A stretch of 8,287 nt of DNA, taken from an uncultured Megamonas sp. GTDB lineage: Bacteria; Bacillota_C; Negativicutes; Selenomonadales; Selenomonadaceae. The stretch's first letter is position 1, and each line of letters opens with the position of its first letter. The stretch is taken from positions 1 through 8,287 of the forward strand of contig USPM01000034.1 of assembly GCA_900556715.1 (NCBI GenBank). Direction: 5' to 3'. The position numbers and the translations under genes were made by a program. The notes beneath the pieces were generated by a model. That model ran no database searches, was not told where the DNA came from, and saw only the letters and a list, made by a program, of their open reading frames with translations. This document shows positions 1 through 7,660 of the stretch, piece by piece.

Positions 1-367
<367 letters not shown>

Positions 368-371
368 TTAT

Positions 372-385
372 CGTAAACGTTTACA
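372..385 (-). promoter_or_regulatory. LacI/GalR-family operator or cre-like palindrome upstream of lacZ
   Basis: The minus-strand sequence TGTAAACGTTTACG contains a perfect 12-bp palindrome, GTAAACGTTTAC (373-384), centred on CG. This is the usual form of LacI-family operators; it fits the CcpA cre consensus TGWNANCGNTNWCA at every fixed position except the last. It lies 44 bp upstream of the lacZ ATG and covers the predicted transcription start, where bound protein would block initiation. No LacI-family gene is in the window, so the cognate regulator is unknown. The same full palindrome was not found in the divergent region ahead of the main operon. Confidence 0.72.
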
Positions 386-390
386 TTGAA

Positions 391-419
391 ATTTAAACTA
401 AAAATAATTAAATTATCAA
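391..419 (-). promoter_or_regulatory. Putative sigma-A promoter of lacZ
   Basis: On the minus strand, TTGATA (419-414) and TTAAAT (396-391) are separated by 17 bp. The -35 box matches the TTGACA consensus at 5 of 6 positions and the -10 box matches TATAAT at 4 of 6. The predicted start, near 384, falls inside the LacI-type palindrome. The surrounding DNA is so AT-rich that chance boxes are likely; the operator position is the best support. Confidence 0.42.
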
Positions 420-509
420 AAAATTTTTTCTTATTATATATTTAATTATATACTAATATTATCAAAAAAAATATAAGATGTTGAACTATAAATTATAAGA
501 TTTAGAAAC

Positions 510-539
510 AAAAAAAAGGAGAAGTTATCTAACTTCTCC
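510..539 (-). terminator. Rho-independent terminator of the galactan operon
   Basis: A perfect inverted repeat at 518-539 has arms GGAGAAGTTA and TAACTTCTCC separated by two bases, so the RNA would form about 8 pairs with a 6-base loop. Reading on the minus strand it is followed at once by eight T residues (517-510). The stem begins 21 bp after the GH53 stop codon. No comparable T-run follows the hairpin on the plus strand, so it acts in the minus direction. It separates the four-gene operon from lacZ. Confidence 0.93.
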
Positions 540-560
540 AAAAATAATTTTATTAGGATT

Positions 561-2435
561 TTATTTTTGAACATAAAATTCTATATCATCTATAGAACCC
601 CATGTGTCAGGTCTACCATTTAAAATGAAGCCAATTTCTACTTCACCATTTTTAACCTCAATATTTTTAATTGAAGTCTGATGCCATCTATTCCAGCCAT
701 CATCTTTAATATCAGTAGTCATTTCTACACCATTTTGTTTTACAAATAATTGATATTTGGAAGCTAAACCATTTCCTTGTGTCCAACAAGATAAAGTATA
801 TTTTCCATCAGAAAGACCTTTTAATTTTTGTTTAATAATCACATTAAATGGTTTATTATTCCAATAGTGCATAGCACATTTATCACGTACATCTCCTTGA
901 TTCCAAGCTAAATTTATTGCTGAACTATCACCTACAATATCCCAGCCATTTAATGTTTCATTTTCAAAATTACCATTTAAGACTAAATTCATTTTATTTT
1001 TTACTTCAATATTAGCTATAGCCTTTTGTGCTAATCCTTCCACAGTTCCTGATATCGTATAATTACCAGGTTTTGCAAAAATTGGTTTGGCAACATCCCA
1101 TTTAACAGACATATTTTTTACTGCATCATTAGAATAAACCACACCTACTGTCTGTGGTAAATCTACATTACTATATAAACTAACATCTTTTACATCAACT
1201 GTATTTATCGCTGTAACTTGTGGCTCTATATACTGATTATTTGGGTCTGATACTAAGTTAAATGTATCCATAGATTCAAGTGCATTTCCCTTTGTATCAA
1301 ATAATGTTAAATTATCCCAACCATTACCACCACCATTAGACTTCCAACCTACTTTTTCATTGATAACCCAATCTGGAGCCCAATAAAATATCCCCAACCC
1401 ACGATTATCATTTACACTAGCAACAGTTGCCATAACGTCACGCAATCCTGTTGCTTGTCCTTGCACTGTAGCTTTATAACCACCGACTTTTTCTTCATTT
1501 GTTCCAAAATTATTTTTCTCAAAATCGGCATCTTCTAAAGTATAACCAAAAGCAGTTTCTACAGCTATTACATCTTTATTATATTTGGCACTAACATCAT
1601 TCATTGTATTTTTTAAATCGTCCATTGTACCATGCCAAAATGGATAAAATGACATACCAATTATATCAAAGTCATTCACTTTATTTTTTACAATTAAATT
1701 ATCAAAAAAAGTATGATATAAATTTACATCTACACCAGCTAAATGTATCATTGTCTTAACTTTATTATCTTTATCATTATCATGTACAGCTTGTAAACCT
1801 GCATTTAATAATTTTGCTAAGAATTTATATCCATTAGGATTATCCTCTGTAAGTTGTGCTTCTGGCCATAACATCCCATTATTTAGCTCATTGCCCACTT
1901 GTACCATATCTGGTGTTACACCTTGAGCATTAAAATCTTGCATTACTTTAGCAGTATAAGCATAAACATCATCTACTAATTTATCACCACTATCATTTTT
2001 CCAAGCATCCGGTTTTTTCTGTTGACCTGGGTCCACCCAAAAATCACTGTAATGAAAATCTACAAGAACTTTCATACCTAAAGCTTTAGCCCGTTTTGCC
2101 ATTTCAATAGCCTTAGCTTCATCTGTATTACCACCGCCGACACCTTCTGGTCCTACGACATATGGATTATTCCAAATACGAACACGAATCCAATTTACAC
2201 CATGATTTTTTAAAATAGTGAGTCCATCTTGTTCTATGCCATTATCATAAAATTTAGTACCATTTCGTTCTAATTCTGGCATAATAGAAACATCCGCACC
2301 CTTGATAAAATCCGTAGATAAATTTTCTATAGGATTTACTTGTACTGCTGCTAGTGCTGTAAACGGTAAGGAACAAGAAATCATTGTAGCTGTTATTGCT
2401 GACAAAATTACTTTTTTTAATTTATTATTTTTCAT
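561..2435 (-). CDS. ganB: Secreted arabinogalactan endo-beta-1,4-galactanase, GH53, with Ig-like and CBM61-like domains
   Basis: Endo-acting enzyme predicted to cut beta-1,4-galactan into galacto-oligosaccharides outside the cytoplasm. The 624-residue protein starts with a signal peptide (residues 1 to about 30, ending TALAA). A GH53 barrel follows, about 40-395, opening with FIKGADVS and then GVNWIRVRIWN. The expected acid/base is Glu183 in VGNELNNGMLWP and the nucleophile is Glu293 in AVETAFGYT; both are present. Next comes a bacterial group-4 Ig-like domain (about 405-480, with LPQTVGVVYSNDA and KPGNYTISGTV). The C-terminal domain, about 483-624 (NLVLNGNFENETLNGWDI near its start), resembles CBM61, a beta-1,4-galactan binder known from GH53 enzymes. 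The extra domains explain the length compared with roughly 400 residues for a bare GH53. AAAGGTG lies eight bases before the ATG. It is last in the operon, 17 bp after the porin. A possible lipobox (TMISC, Cys21) means it could be lipid-anchored rather than released. The symbol follows the Bacillus subtilis GH53 gene. Confidence 0.95.
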   Translation of the reverse strand: MKNNKLKKVILSAITATMISCSLPFTALAAVQVNPIENLSTDFIKGADVSIMPELERNGTKFYDNGIEQDGLTILKNHGVNWIRVRIWNNPYVVGPEGVGGGNTDEAKAIEMAKRAKALGMKVLVDFHYSDFWVDPGQQKKPDAWKNDSGDKLVDDVYAYTAKVMQDFNAQGVTPDMVQVGNELNNGMLWPEAQLTEDNPNGYKFLAKLLNAGLQAVHDNDKDNKVKTMIHLAGVDVNLYHTFFDNLIVKNKVNDFDIIGMSFYPFWHGTMDDLKNTMNDVSAKYNKDVIAVETAFGYTLEDADFEKNNFGTNEEKVGGYKATVQGQATGLRDVMATVASVNDNRGLGIFYWAPDWVINEKVGWKSNGGGNGWDNLTLFDTKGNALESMDTFNLVSDPNNQYIEPQVTAINTVDVKDVSLYSNVDLPQTVGVVYSNDAVKNMSVKWDVAKPIFAKPGNYTISGTVEGLAQKAIANIEVKNKMNLVLNGNFENETLNGWDIVGDSSAINLAWNQGDVRDKCAMHYWNNKPFNVIIKQKLKGLSDGKYTLSCWTQGNGLASKYQLFVKQNGVEMTTDIKDDGWNRWHQTSIKNIEVKNGEVEIGFILNGRPDTWGSIDDIEFYVQK

Positions 2436-2452
2436 AAACTACACACCTTTTA

Positions 2453-3889
2453 TTAGAAACTATAATTAAGTGCTAAATTATACATATCATAATAATCAGA
2501 GAACCCTGAGTAATTACTATCATATGGACGCAATTTATACCAGTTAAATTCCAAATTAGTATTATCCGCAAGCATATAACTAATACCTAATCCATAACCT
2601 TTTTCACCATTACCACCAAGACCATCACCACCTGGAGTATTTAAAATGTGTGCCCAACCAGTAGAATCTACACTATAATTTCCTAAACTCATATAATCAG
2701 CATAAACTTTCCAAGTATCTTTGGTATCCCATTTCAAATTACCATAAGTAAGTCTAGTCCACCAACCATTTTTTTGTGCTCCATCTGGAAGACCTGATGC
2801 TCTATTAGTTACAGCTTCTGCTGTTAAATTCCATTTGTCACTGAGTTGTGTGTTGATACCATAAGCAATTTGCTCTAACATATATGGATTTTCACTTGAT
2901 TCAATCCAATTCCATTGATTTTTATGATTATTCCACAATGTATTTTCATTACTATTTGTTTTTAAATAACCTAAAGTAAATTTAGTATTATCATCTACTC
3001 CAATCTGTGCATTAGCAATAAAAGCATTCATAGAATAATCTTTCCAATTTTCCGCAGTTAAATTTCCCCATCCTGCAGAAATAAGCGAATTATTTCCCAA
3101 ATCTTGAGTTACCATAATACCATCAACTGGATTATCCCACCAAATAAGACCTTGCCCAATATTTAAATTCTGACGACCTAAGGTTACAGATGTATCCATC
3201 TGTTTCCAAGTCAATGCTAATAAATCTAAATTTGCACTACCATGTGCTCCACTATCACCATTATTAGTATATCCATTATCATCATTAGTCGTATTTTCTA
3301 ATTTTACTCTACCTAAAACAGATAAATTCTCATCTGGTTCTGCATAAAAACCTAAACGTAAACGTTCTTGAATACGATTACTTCTTTTATCTTTTCTATC
3401 TTTATCAGTTACATTAGCTGTATAACCCTTTGGAGTATCAGCTTTATAATTTGTTTGATAACGAATACGTGCATCACCAAACCACTTAATTTTTCCATTG
3501 TCGAAGAAATTATTTGTAGCTTGTGGCTCTTCTTTTACTGGCGCTGGTTCTGCTGGCATTACCATCATAATCTTTAATTCATTACTATACTCTTGTTGTA
3601 ATTTATTGAGTATTACTTTATCTTCTGCTGTTGCTCTATTTTCATTTGCCATTGCTCTAGCTACAAATTGTGCTAAATCATAACGAGCCACTACTTTTTT
3701 ATCATGAAAATCTGTCAAATTATAACCATCTACTAGACCTGTTTCTACTAAATGTTCCACTGCTGTATATGCCCAATAATCTTTAGGTACTGTAGCAAAA
3801 GGGTTTTCACTAGCAAAAGCTGTAGAATTAATCATTGTTCCAGCTATAGCTAATGAACATAATAATTTTTTATTTAATATATAACTCAT
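2453..3889 (-). CDS. SLH-domain outer-membrane porin, probable galacto-oligosaccharide entry channel
   Basis: Outer-membrane beta-barrel predicted to let sugars cross the outer membrane while its periplasmic SLH domain holds that membrane to the peptidoglycan. A 26-residue signal peptide ends STAFA before SENP. One SLH domain spans about 29-82 (FATVPKDYWAYTAVEHLVE, then ARYDLAQFVARAMA). A helical, likely coiled-coil stretch follows at about 83-108, then a Pro/Glu linker (111-122, PAEPAPVKEEP). From about 132 to 478 there are alternating strands rich in aromatic residues, Asn and Gly, ending in NLALNYSF; a terminal Phe is typical of proteins inserted by the BAM machinery. This architecture is known from Negativicutes porins (Selenomonas Mep45 type). 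GAGAGG lies close to nine bases before the ATG. Its place between cytoplasmic GH35 and secreted GH53 suggests a locus-specific role, but the sugar specificity is inferred from context alone. Confidence 0.9.
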   Translation of the reverse strand: MSYILNKKLLCSLAIAGTMINSTAFASENPFATVPKDYWAYTAVEHLVETGLVDGYNLTDFHDKKVVARYDLAQFVARAMANENRATAEDKVILNKLQQEYSNELKIMMVMPAEPAPVKEEPQATNNFFDNGKIKWFGDARIRYQTNYKADTPKGYTANVTDKDRKDKRSNRIQERLRLGFYAEPDENLSVLGRVKLENTTNDDNGYTNNGDSGAHGSANLDLLALTWKQMDTSVTLGRQNLNIGQGLIWWDNPVDGIMVTQDLGNNSLISAGWGNLTAENWKDYSMNAFIANAQIGVDDNTKFTLGYLKTNSNENTLWNNHKNQWNWIESSENPYMLEQIAYGINTQLSDKWNLTAEAVTNRASGLPDGAQKNGWWTRLTYGNLKWDTKDTWKVYADYMSLGNYSVDSTGWAHILNTPGGDGLGGNGEKGYGLGISYMLADNTNLEFNWYKLRPYDSNYSGFSDYYDMYNLALNYSF

Positions 3890-3932
3890 AAGTTAAAACC
3901 TCTCTAAACCAAATATATTCTTATGCTCAAAG

Positions 3933-6263
3933 TTATAAAATAAATTCATAAATAGCTTCTATGCTAATTTTATCTATCGATACAATTTCATTACTAGTTT
4001 CTTCACTACGAGCAGCCATTGGTGAATCACTTTTTATTACTTGATTTTCTTTTAATGGAGAAATACTAATATAAATATCGCCATTTGGAATTTTTCTATA
4101 GATATTATCCAAACCAATTTCCCAACTTGCACCATTATTAAAATTATCTGCTACTAATTCATTATTTACAAAAGCATATCCAATATCACCTTGATAATCT
4201 ATTTTTAAAATAGCCTCTTTTAGATCTCGCATATTTGCATAATCTATATGCAATAAAACCTTACCTTTGCCAATTTTTTCTGTAGTAAATGGTATAGATT
4301 TAGCTGATTTAGTAAATTTATATGTTTTTAATAAATCAGTTTCATCTATTTTACAAATATTTCTCATTAAATCGTCTGTTAATCCATCAATAGTTTGTAT
4401 AATAATAGCATTTGTATTTGCTTCTACACGAATATTATCATTATCTACAAGAATTGGATTTTCAGATAAAAGTACCTTAGTATCTCCTGCTACTTCAAAT
4501 TTCCAGAAATTTAAACTTTGATAATTAGTTAAAGTATATATATTAATTATCTTACCAGATACTGTAGTAATTACTAATTTAGATAAATCTGTACTAATCG
4601 GTTCAATAAATAATTTATTATTTTCTTTAATAATTGTTCCTTGAGAAATTTCTATGTTGCTGATACTATCATTAACAAAACAATATTCTGGTTTCATACC
4701 CTGTGGCATAAAGAAGAAATAATTTTCCACATCATCTTTAGCAAATTTTGTAATTAATTGTGTAGTAGCATATTTTAAAGTCAATCCTGCTAAAGTCAAA
4801 TTAAATGGCAATATACAACTTTCTTCTGAAGCTAAACTCAGATTATTCTTTTCTGAAATAGTTAATGTTTCATCAGATAAAGATAAAGTTAAATTAAAAT
4901 CATTTTTATCTGGAGAAACTAAATGATCTTGATAGTTATTAATGAATATAAAGCCTTTATTTTTATCTATACGTACGGCATAACGTAACTGTTCCACATC
5001 AGTAGGTAAAATGTCTTCTGCCCCTTCTGGTAAAATAGTCTGAGTAGGACAAAATTCCTTTTGAAAACTATTAAAGAAATAGTGCAATCTCTTTAGTCTA
5101 GCATAAGATTCACGAACTTGACCAAATTCTCCAATTGCAGCTTGATAATCATAAGAAATTTTTGGGGTAGCATTTTCATTTAAGTATGGTGTTTTTAATC
5201 CCAAAGGATTAGATCCGCCATGAAATACGTAATAACCAACAAAGTTACAACCCCCTGCAACTTTTATATTAGCCATAGCTTCTACACTATGATATGGTAA
5301 TTGAAAACGATATTTATAAAATACCGTCATCCCTCCACCCATTTCACAGCAAGCAAAAGGCACTGTAGTCGGATCATAAGTCGGTTCAAAATTATAAGTA
5401 GGCTTACGATAATTACGATAAATAAATTCTGGAGTTACTGGATGTTCTTTTATACTTTCATCGTAAAAAATCCATGGCCAAAAAGCATAACCACCCCACA
5501 ATGGAAGTACAGTATCTGGTGATGCTTGTGCTCCACCCCAACCAGTTCCTGTATAAATAGGTGCTATCATTCCTGCTTCAATAGCAAATTCTTTTAAAAT
5601 TTCTATATGATGATGATGTTCTTCTACACTTGTATCATAGCTACCATTATTAATCCATTCATTGCTAGTACCTGTAGTCATCTCCCAAGGTGCACCAGCA
5701 TGACAATATTCATTATCCAATTGAACACCAATAATAGGACCACCATCTTTATAAAATAATCCACGTACTTGATTGCCAATTTCTTGATAATATCTTTTTA
5801 CATAAAATAAATATCTTTCATCATTAGAACGCACATTACAAGGCTCACCATATAACCAATCTGGAAGTCCTCCATTTCTAGCCTCACCATGTACAAATGG
5901 ACCTATACGCAAAATAACTTCTACTTGATGTTTTTTACAAAGTTCTACAAAGTAACGAATATTAAATGAGCCATCCCATCTAAATTGTCCTTTTATTTCT
6001 TCATGATGATTCCAAATGATATAAGTAGGAATAATATTTATCCCTGCCATTTTCATTTTAATTATTTCATCTTCCCATTTATGAAAATCATATCTACTAT
6101 AGTGAAACTCACCACAAATACCAAAAAATGGTTTTTCATCTTTCATCATATAATGATTAGTAAAACTAATATGTTCTCCATTAGGATTAACACCTTGTAA
6201 ATGCTCCAAAGTTGGATAAATACTATTTAACTCTTTTTTTAAATTAATCTGATAATTTTTCAA
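3933..6263 (-). CDS. Cytoplasmic beta-galactosidase, glycoside hydrolase family 35
   Basis: Retaining exo-beta-galactosidase predicted to release galactose from imported beta-galacto-oligosaccharides. The 776-residue protein has no signal peptide or membrane segment, so it should be cytoplasmic. The GH35 barrel covers about 30-400: GICGEFHYSR (48-57), KMKMAGINIIPTYIIWNHHE, ILRIGPFVHGEARNGGLPDWL, acid/base Glu185 in VQLDNEY and nucleophile Glu307 in ACCEMGGGM. The remaining part, about 410-776, is beta-rich and includes a jelly-roll-like segment near 650-740 that resembles the accessory domains of GH35 enzymes. The start codon is TTG at 6263-6261; AAAGAGG seven bases upstream supports it, and the first internal Met is only at residue 39, inside the conserved fold. 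A natural HHHH run occurs at 216-219. It is second in the operon, 30 bp after the symporter. The linkage preference (beta-1,4 or beta-1,3) cannot be read from sequence. Confidence 0.94.
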   Translation of the reverse strand: MKNYQINLKKELNSIYPTLEHLQGVNPNGEHISFTNHYMMKDEKPFFGICGEFHYSRYDFHKWEDEIIKMKMAGINIIPTYIIWNHHEEIKGQFRWDGSFNIRYFVELCKKHQVEVILRIGPFVHGEARNGGLPDWLYGEPCNVRSNDERYLFYVKRYYQEIGNQVRGLFYKDGGPIIGVQLDNEYCHAGAPWEMTTGTSNEWINNGSYDTSVEEHHHHIEILKEFAIEAGMIAPIYTGTGWGGAQASPDTVLPLWGGYAFWPWIFYDESIKEHPVTPEFIYRNYRKPTYNFEPTYDPTTVPFACCEMGGGMTVFYKYRFQLPYHSVEAMANIKVAGGCNFVGYYVFHGGSNPLGLKTPYLNENATPKISYDYQAAIGEFGQVRESYARLKRLHYFFNSFQKEFCPTQTILPEGAEDILPTDVEQLRYAVRIDKNKGFIFINNYQDHLVSPDKNDFNLTLSLSDETLTISEKNNLSLASEESCILPFNLTLAGLTLKYATTQLITKFAKDDVENYFFFMPQGMKPEYCFVNDSISNIEISQGTIIKENNKLFIEPISTDLSKLVITTVSGKIINIYTLTNYQSLNFWKFEVAGDTKVLLSENPILVDNDNIRVEANTNAIIIQTIDGLTDDLMRNICKIDETDLLKTYKFTKSAKSIPFTTEKIGKGKVLLHIDYANMRDLKEAILKIDYQGDIGYAFVNNELVADNFNNGASWEIGLDNIYRKIPNGDIYISISPLKENQVIKSDSPMAARSEETSNEIVSIDKISIEAIYEFIL

Positions 6264-6270
6264 AATAAAA

Positions 6271-6277
6271 CCTCTTT
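6271..6277 (-). promoter_or_regulatory. Ribosome binding site fixing the TTG start of the GH35 gene
   Basis: Minus-strand AAAGAGG is complementary to the anti-Shine-Dalgarno region and ends seven bases before TTG at 6263-6261. No in-frame ATG lies near it; the next Met codon is 38 codons downstream. This decides the start of the GH35 gene. Confidence 0.75.
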
Positions 6278-6293
6278 CAATTTCACTATTTAT

Positions 6294-7559
6294 CTATTTT
6301 TTATTTCGCTGTTCTTGCATTTTTTCTTCTGCAAGAATTATTTCTTTATAATCAATAACACGCTTATTATCACTAATTAATAATTTTTGTGAAATTAACG
6401 TACAAATTCCTGCTACAATACCAATATACAAATATGATTGTGAAAACCCTATACTTTCATACATACTGCCAAAAAATGGAGAAAATATACTTGCACAAAT
6501 AGAACTTGTACATAAACAACCAAGATAAATAGAAGCTGATAATCTTAAATCAAAATTTTTAGAAATATATTTAAATTGTCCAACTAAAAATAATGGTTTT
6601 TCAAACGAATGAATACATTTTACTGCCGCAATCCAAAGTGGACCCCATTCCAAAGAAGATCCAATTATACGTATAGACATAATAGTACCTGCAAGAATTA
6701 ATGTTCTTTTTGCTCCTAATTTATTAGCTATTACAGGTGTTACGAATAAGAAAATAGCTTCAAAAAAAGTCTGAATTGCTCCTAAATCTCCAAACCAACG
6801 ATTTCCCTCAGCTTGTGATTCAAATTGTGATACAAAATATACTCCAAACTGTTGATCATATACATCATATACACAACCAACACCTATCATAAAAAATAAT
6901 AAAAATAAAAAGTCTTTATTTTGTAATAAATGTTTAATATCCTTTAGTGAAACAGAATTTGCTTTTTTCATTTCTACATCAGATATTTCTACTTTAGCCA
7001 TTGATAAACAAATAATTGCAATTAAGGCAGCTAAAGATGCTGATACAAATGCTAAATTAGGATTAATGTTCATAGCAATGCCAGTTGTATATGTAGCTGC
7101 TGCCCATCCAAAAGATCCCCACATTCTAGCACGGCCATATTCAAAACCATATTTAATAGAAACTTTATTTATATATGAATCAATAACACCATATCCTGCA
7201 TTAAAAATAAAACCTAGATAAATACCTCCTAAAATAGCGCCTAAATAAAAATTAGAAACAAGTAATGGTCCATAAATATAAATAAAAAATGGTCCAATTA
7301 ATAATAAAATTATCAAAATAGTAAATAACAATGTTTTTTTCAATCCAATTTTATCAGAAATAAATCCTAAAACTGGTTGCATACATAATGCTGCTAGAGC
7401 ATTAGCTGAATATAATAATCCTGTCTTAGTTGCTCCTATACCTAAATGCTGACCAAGCCAAATAGCAAAAAATGACATAGCTGCTGACCATGCAAATAAA
7501 TGTAAAAAGCTAACTGCACTTAAAGCAAAATAATTTCTATTTTTTATACTAATTTGCAT
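6294..7559 (-). CDS. LacY-family (oligosaccharide:H+ symporter) MFS permease
   Basis: Twelve-helix inner-membrane permease predicted to import a galactoside with a proton. It aligns with E. coli LacY nearly from end to end (421 versus 417 residues). Clear shared blocks are GGIYLGF plus FNAG, FEYGRARMWG, YDVYDQQF, LAGTIMS plus RIIGSS, FKYIS and MYESIGF. The proton-coupling and salt-bridge residues are kept: Arg297, Lys314, His317, Glu320, Tyr231, Asp232 and Asp235 (LacY R302, K319, H322, E325, Y236, D237, D240), as are sugar-site Arg145 and Trp152 (R144, W151). Several pocket residues differ: Tyr123 for A122, Asp127 for E126, Thr264 for E269 and Glu267 for N272; Ser353 replaces K358. The substrate may therefore not be lactose, so no symbol is given; galacto-oligosaccharides or galactose fit the context. 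AGGGGG lies before the ATG. It is the first gene of the operon, divergent from the AraC-type gene. Confidence 0.93.
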   Translation of the reverse strand: MQISIKNRNYFALSAVSFLHLFAWSAAMSFFAIWLGQHLGIGATKTGLLYSANALAALCMQPVLGFISDKIGLKKTLLFTILIILLLIGPFFIYIYGPLLVSNFYLGAILGGIYLGFIFNAGYGVIDSYINKVSIKYGFEYGRARMWGSFGWAAATYTTGIAMNINPNLAFVSASLAALIAIICLSMAKVEISDVEMKKANSVSLKDIKHLLQNKDFLFLLFFMIGVGCVYDVYDQQFGVYFVSQFESQAEGNRWFGDLGAIQTFFEAIFLFVTPVIANKLGAKRTLILAGTIMSIRIIGSSLEWGPLWIAAVKCIHSFEKPLFLVGQFKYISKNFDLRLSASIYLGCLCTSSICASIFSPFFGSMYESIGFSQSYLYIGIVAGICTLISQKLLISDNKRVIDYKEIILAEEKMQEQRNKK

Positions 7560-7600
7560 TTTAATCCCCCTAATTGATAAAATAATCCAATTAAACGATT

Positions 7601-7628
7601 TTTCTAAAAACTATTAATAAACTATCAA
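7601..7628 (-). promoter_or_regulatory. Weak candidate promoter of the galactan operon
   Basis: On the minus strand, TTGATA (7628-7623) and TAGAAA (7606-7601) are 16 bp apart, with 5/6 and 4/6 matches to consensus, about 42 bp upstream of the symporter ATG. A poor promoter would suit an operon that depends on an AraC-type activator. Other AT-rich hexamers nearby compete, so the assignment is tentative. Confidence 0.3.
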
Positions 7629-7660
7629 TATTTATTCCAATGATTAATGATAATTTAACA

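Noticed and set aside
3357..3366. CGTAAACGTT, sharing ten bases with the lacZ operator
   Set aside because: It lies inside the porin gene and is explained by the codons for Arg-Leu-Arg-Leu; the other half of the palindrome is missing.
3368..3683. Plus-strand open frames opposite the porin gene
   Set aside because: They overlap a well-supported porin gene in antisense, lack good ribosome binding sites and show low-complexity hydrophobic composition.
3890..3932. Possible terminator or promoter between GH35 and the porin gene
   Set aside because: No stem-loop with a T-run and no convincing promoter pair in these 43 bp, so the genes are treated as one operon.
4267..6200. Plus-strand open frames opposite the GH35 gene
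   Set aside because: Antisense shadows of a clear GH35 coding region, with no recognisable domains.
7590..7603. cre-like sequence ATTAAACGATTTTT between the candidate operon promoter and the symporter start
   Set aside because: It fits only the AT-rich core around CG and lacks the outer TG and CA bases, so in this AT-rich spacer it is likely chance.
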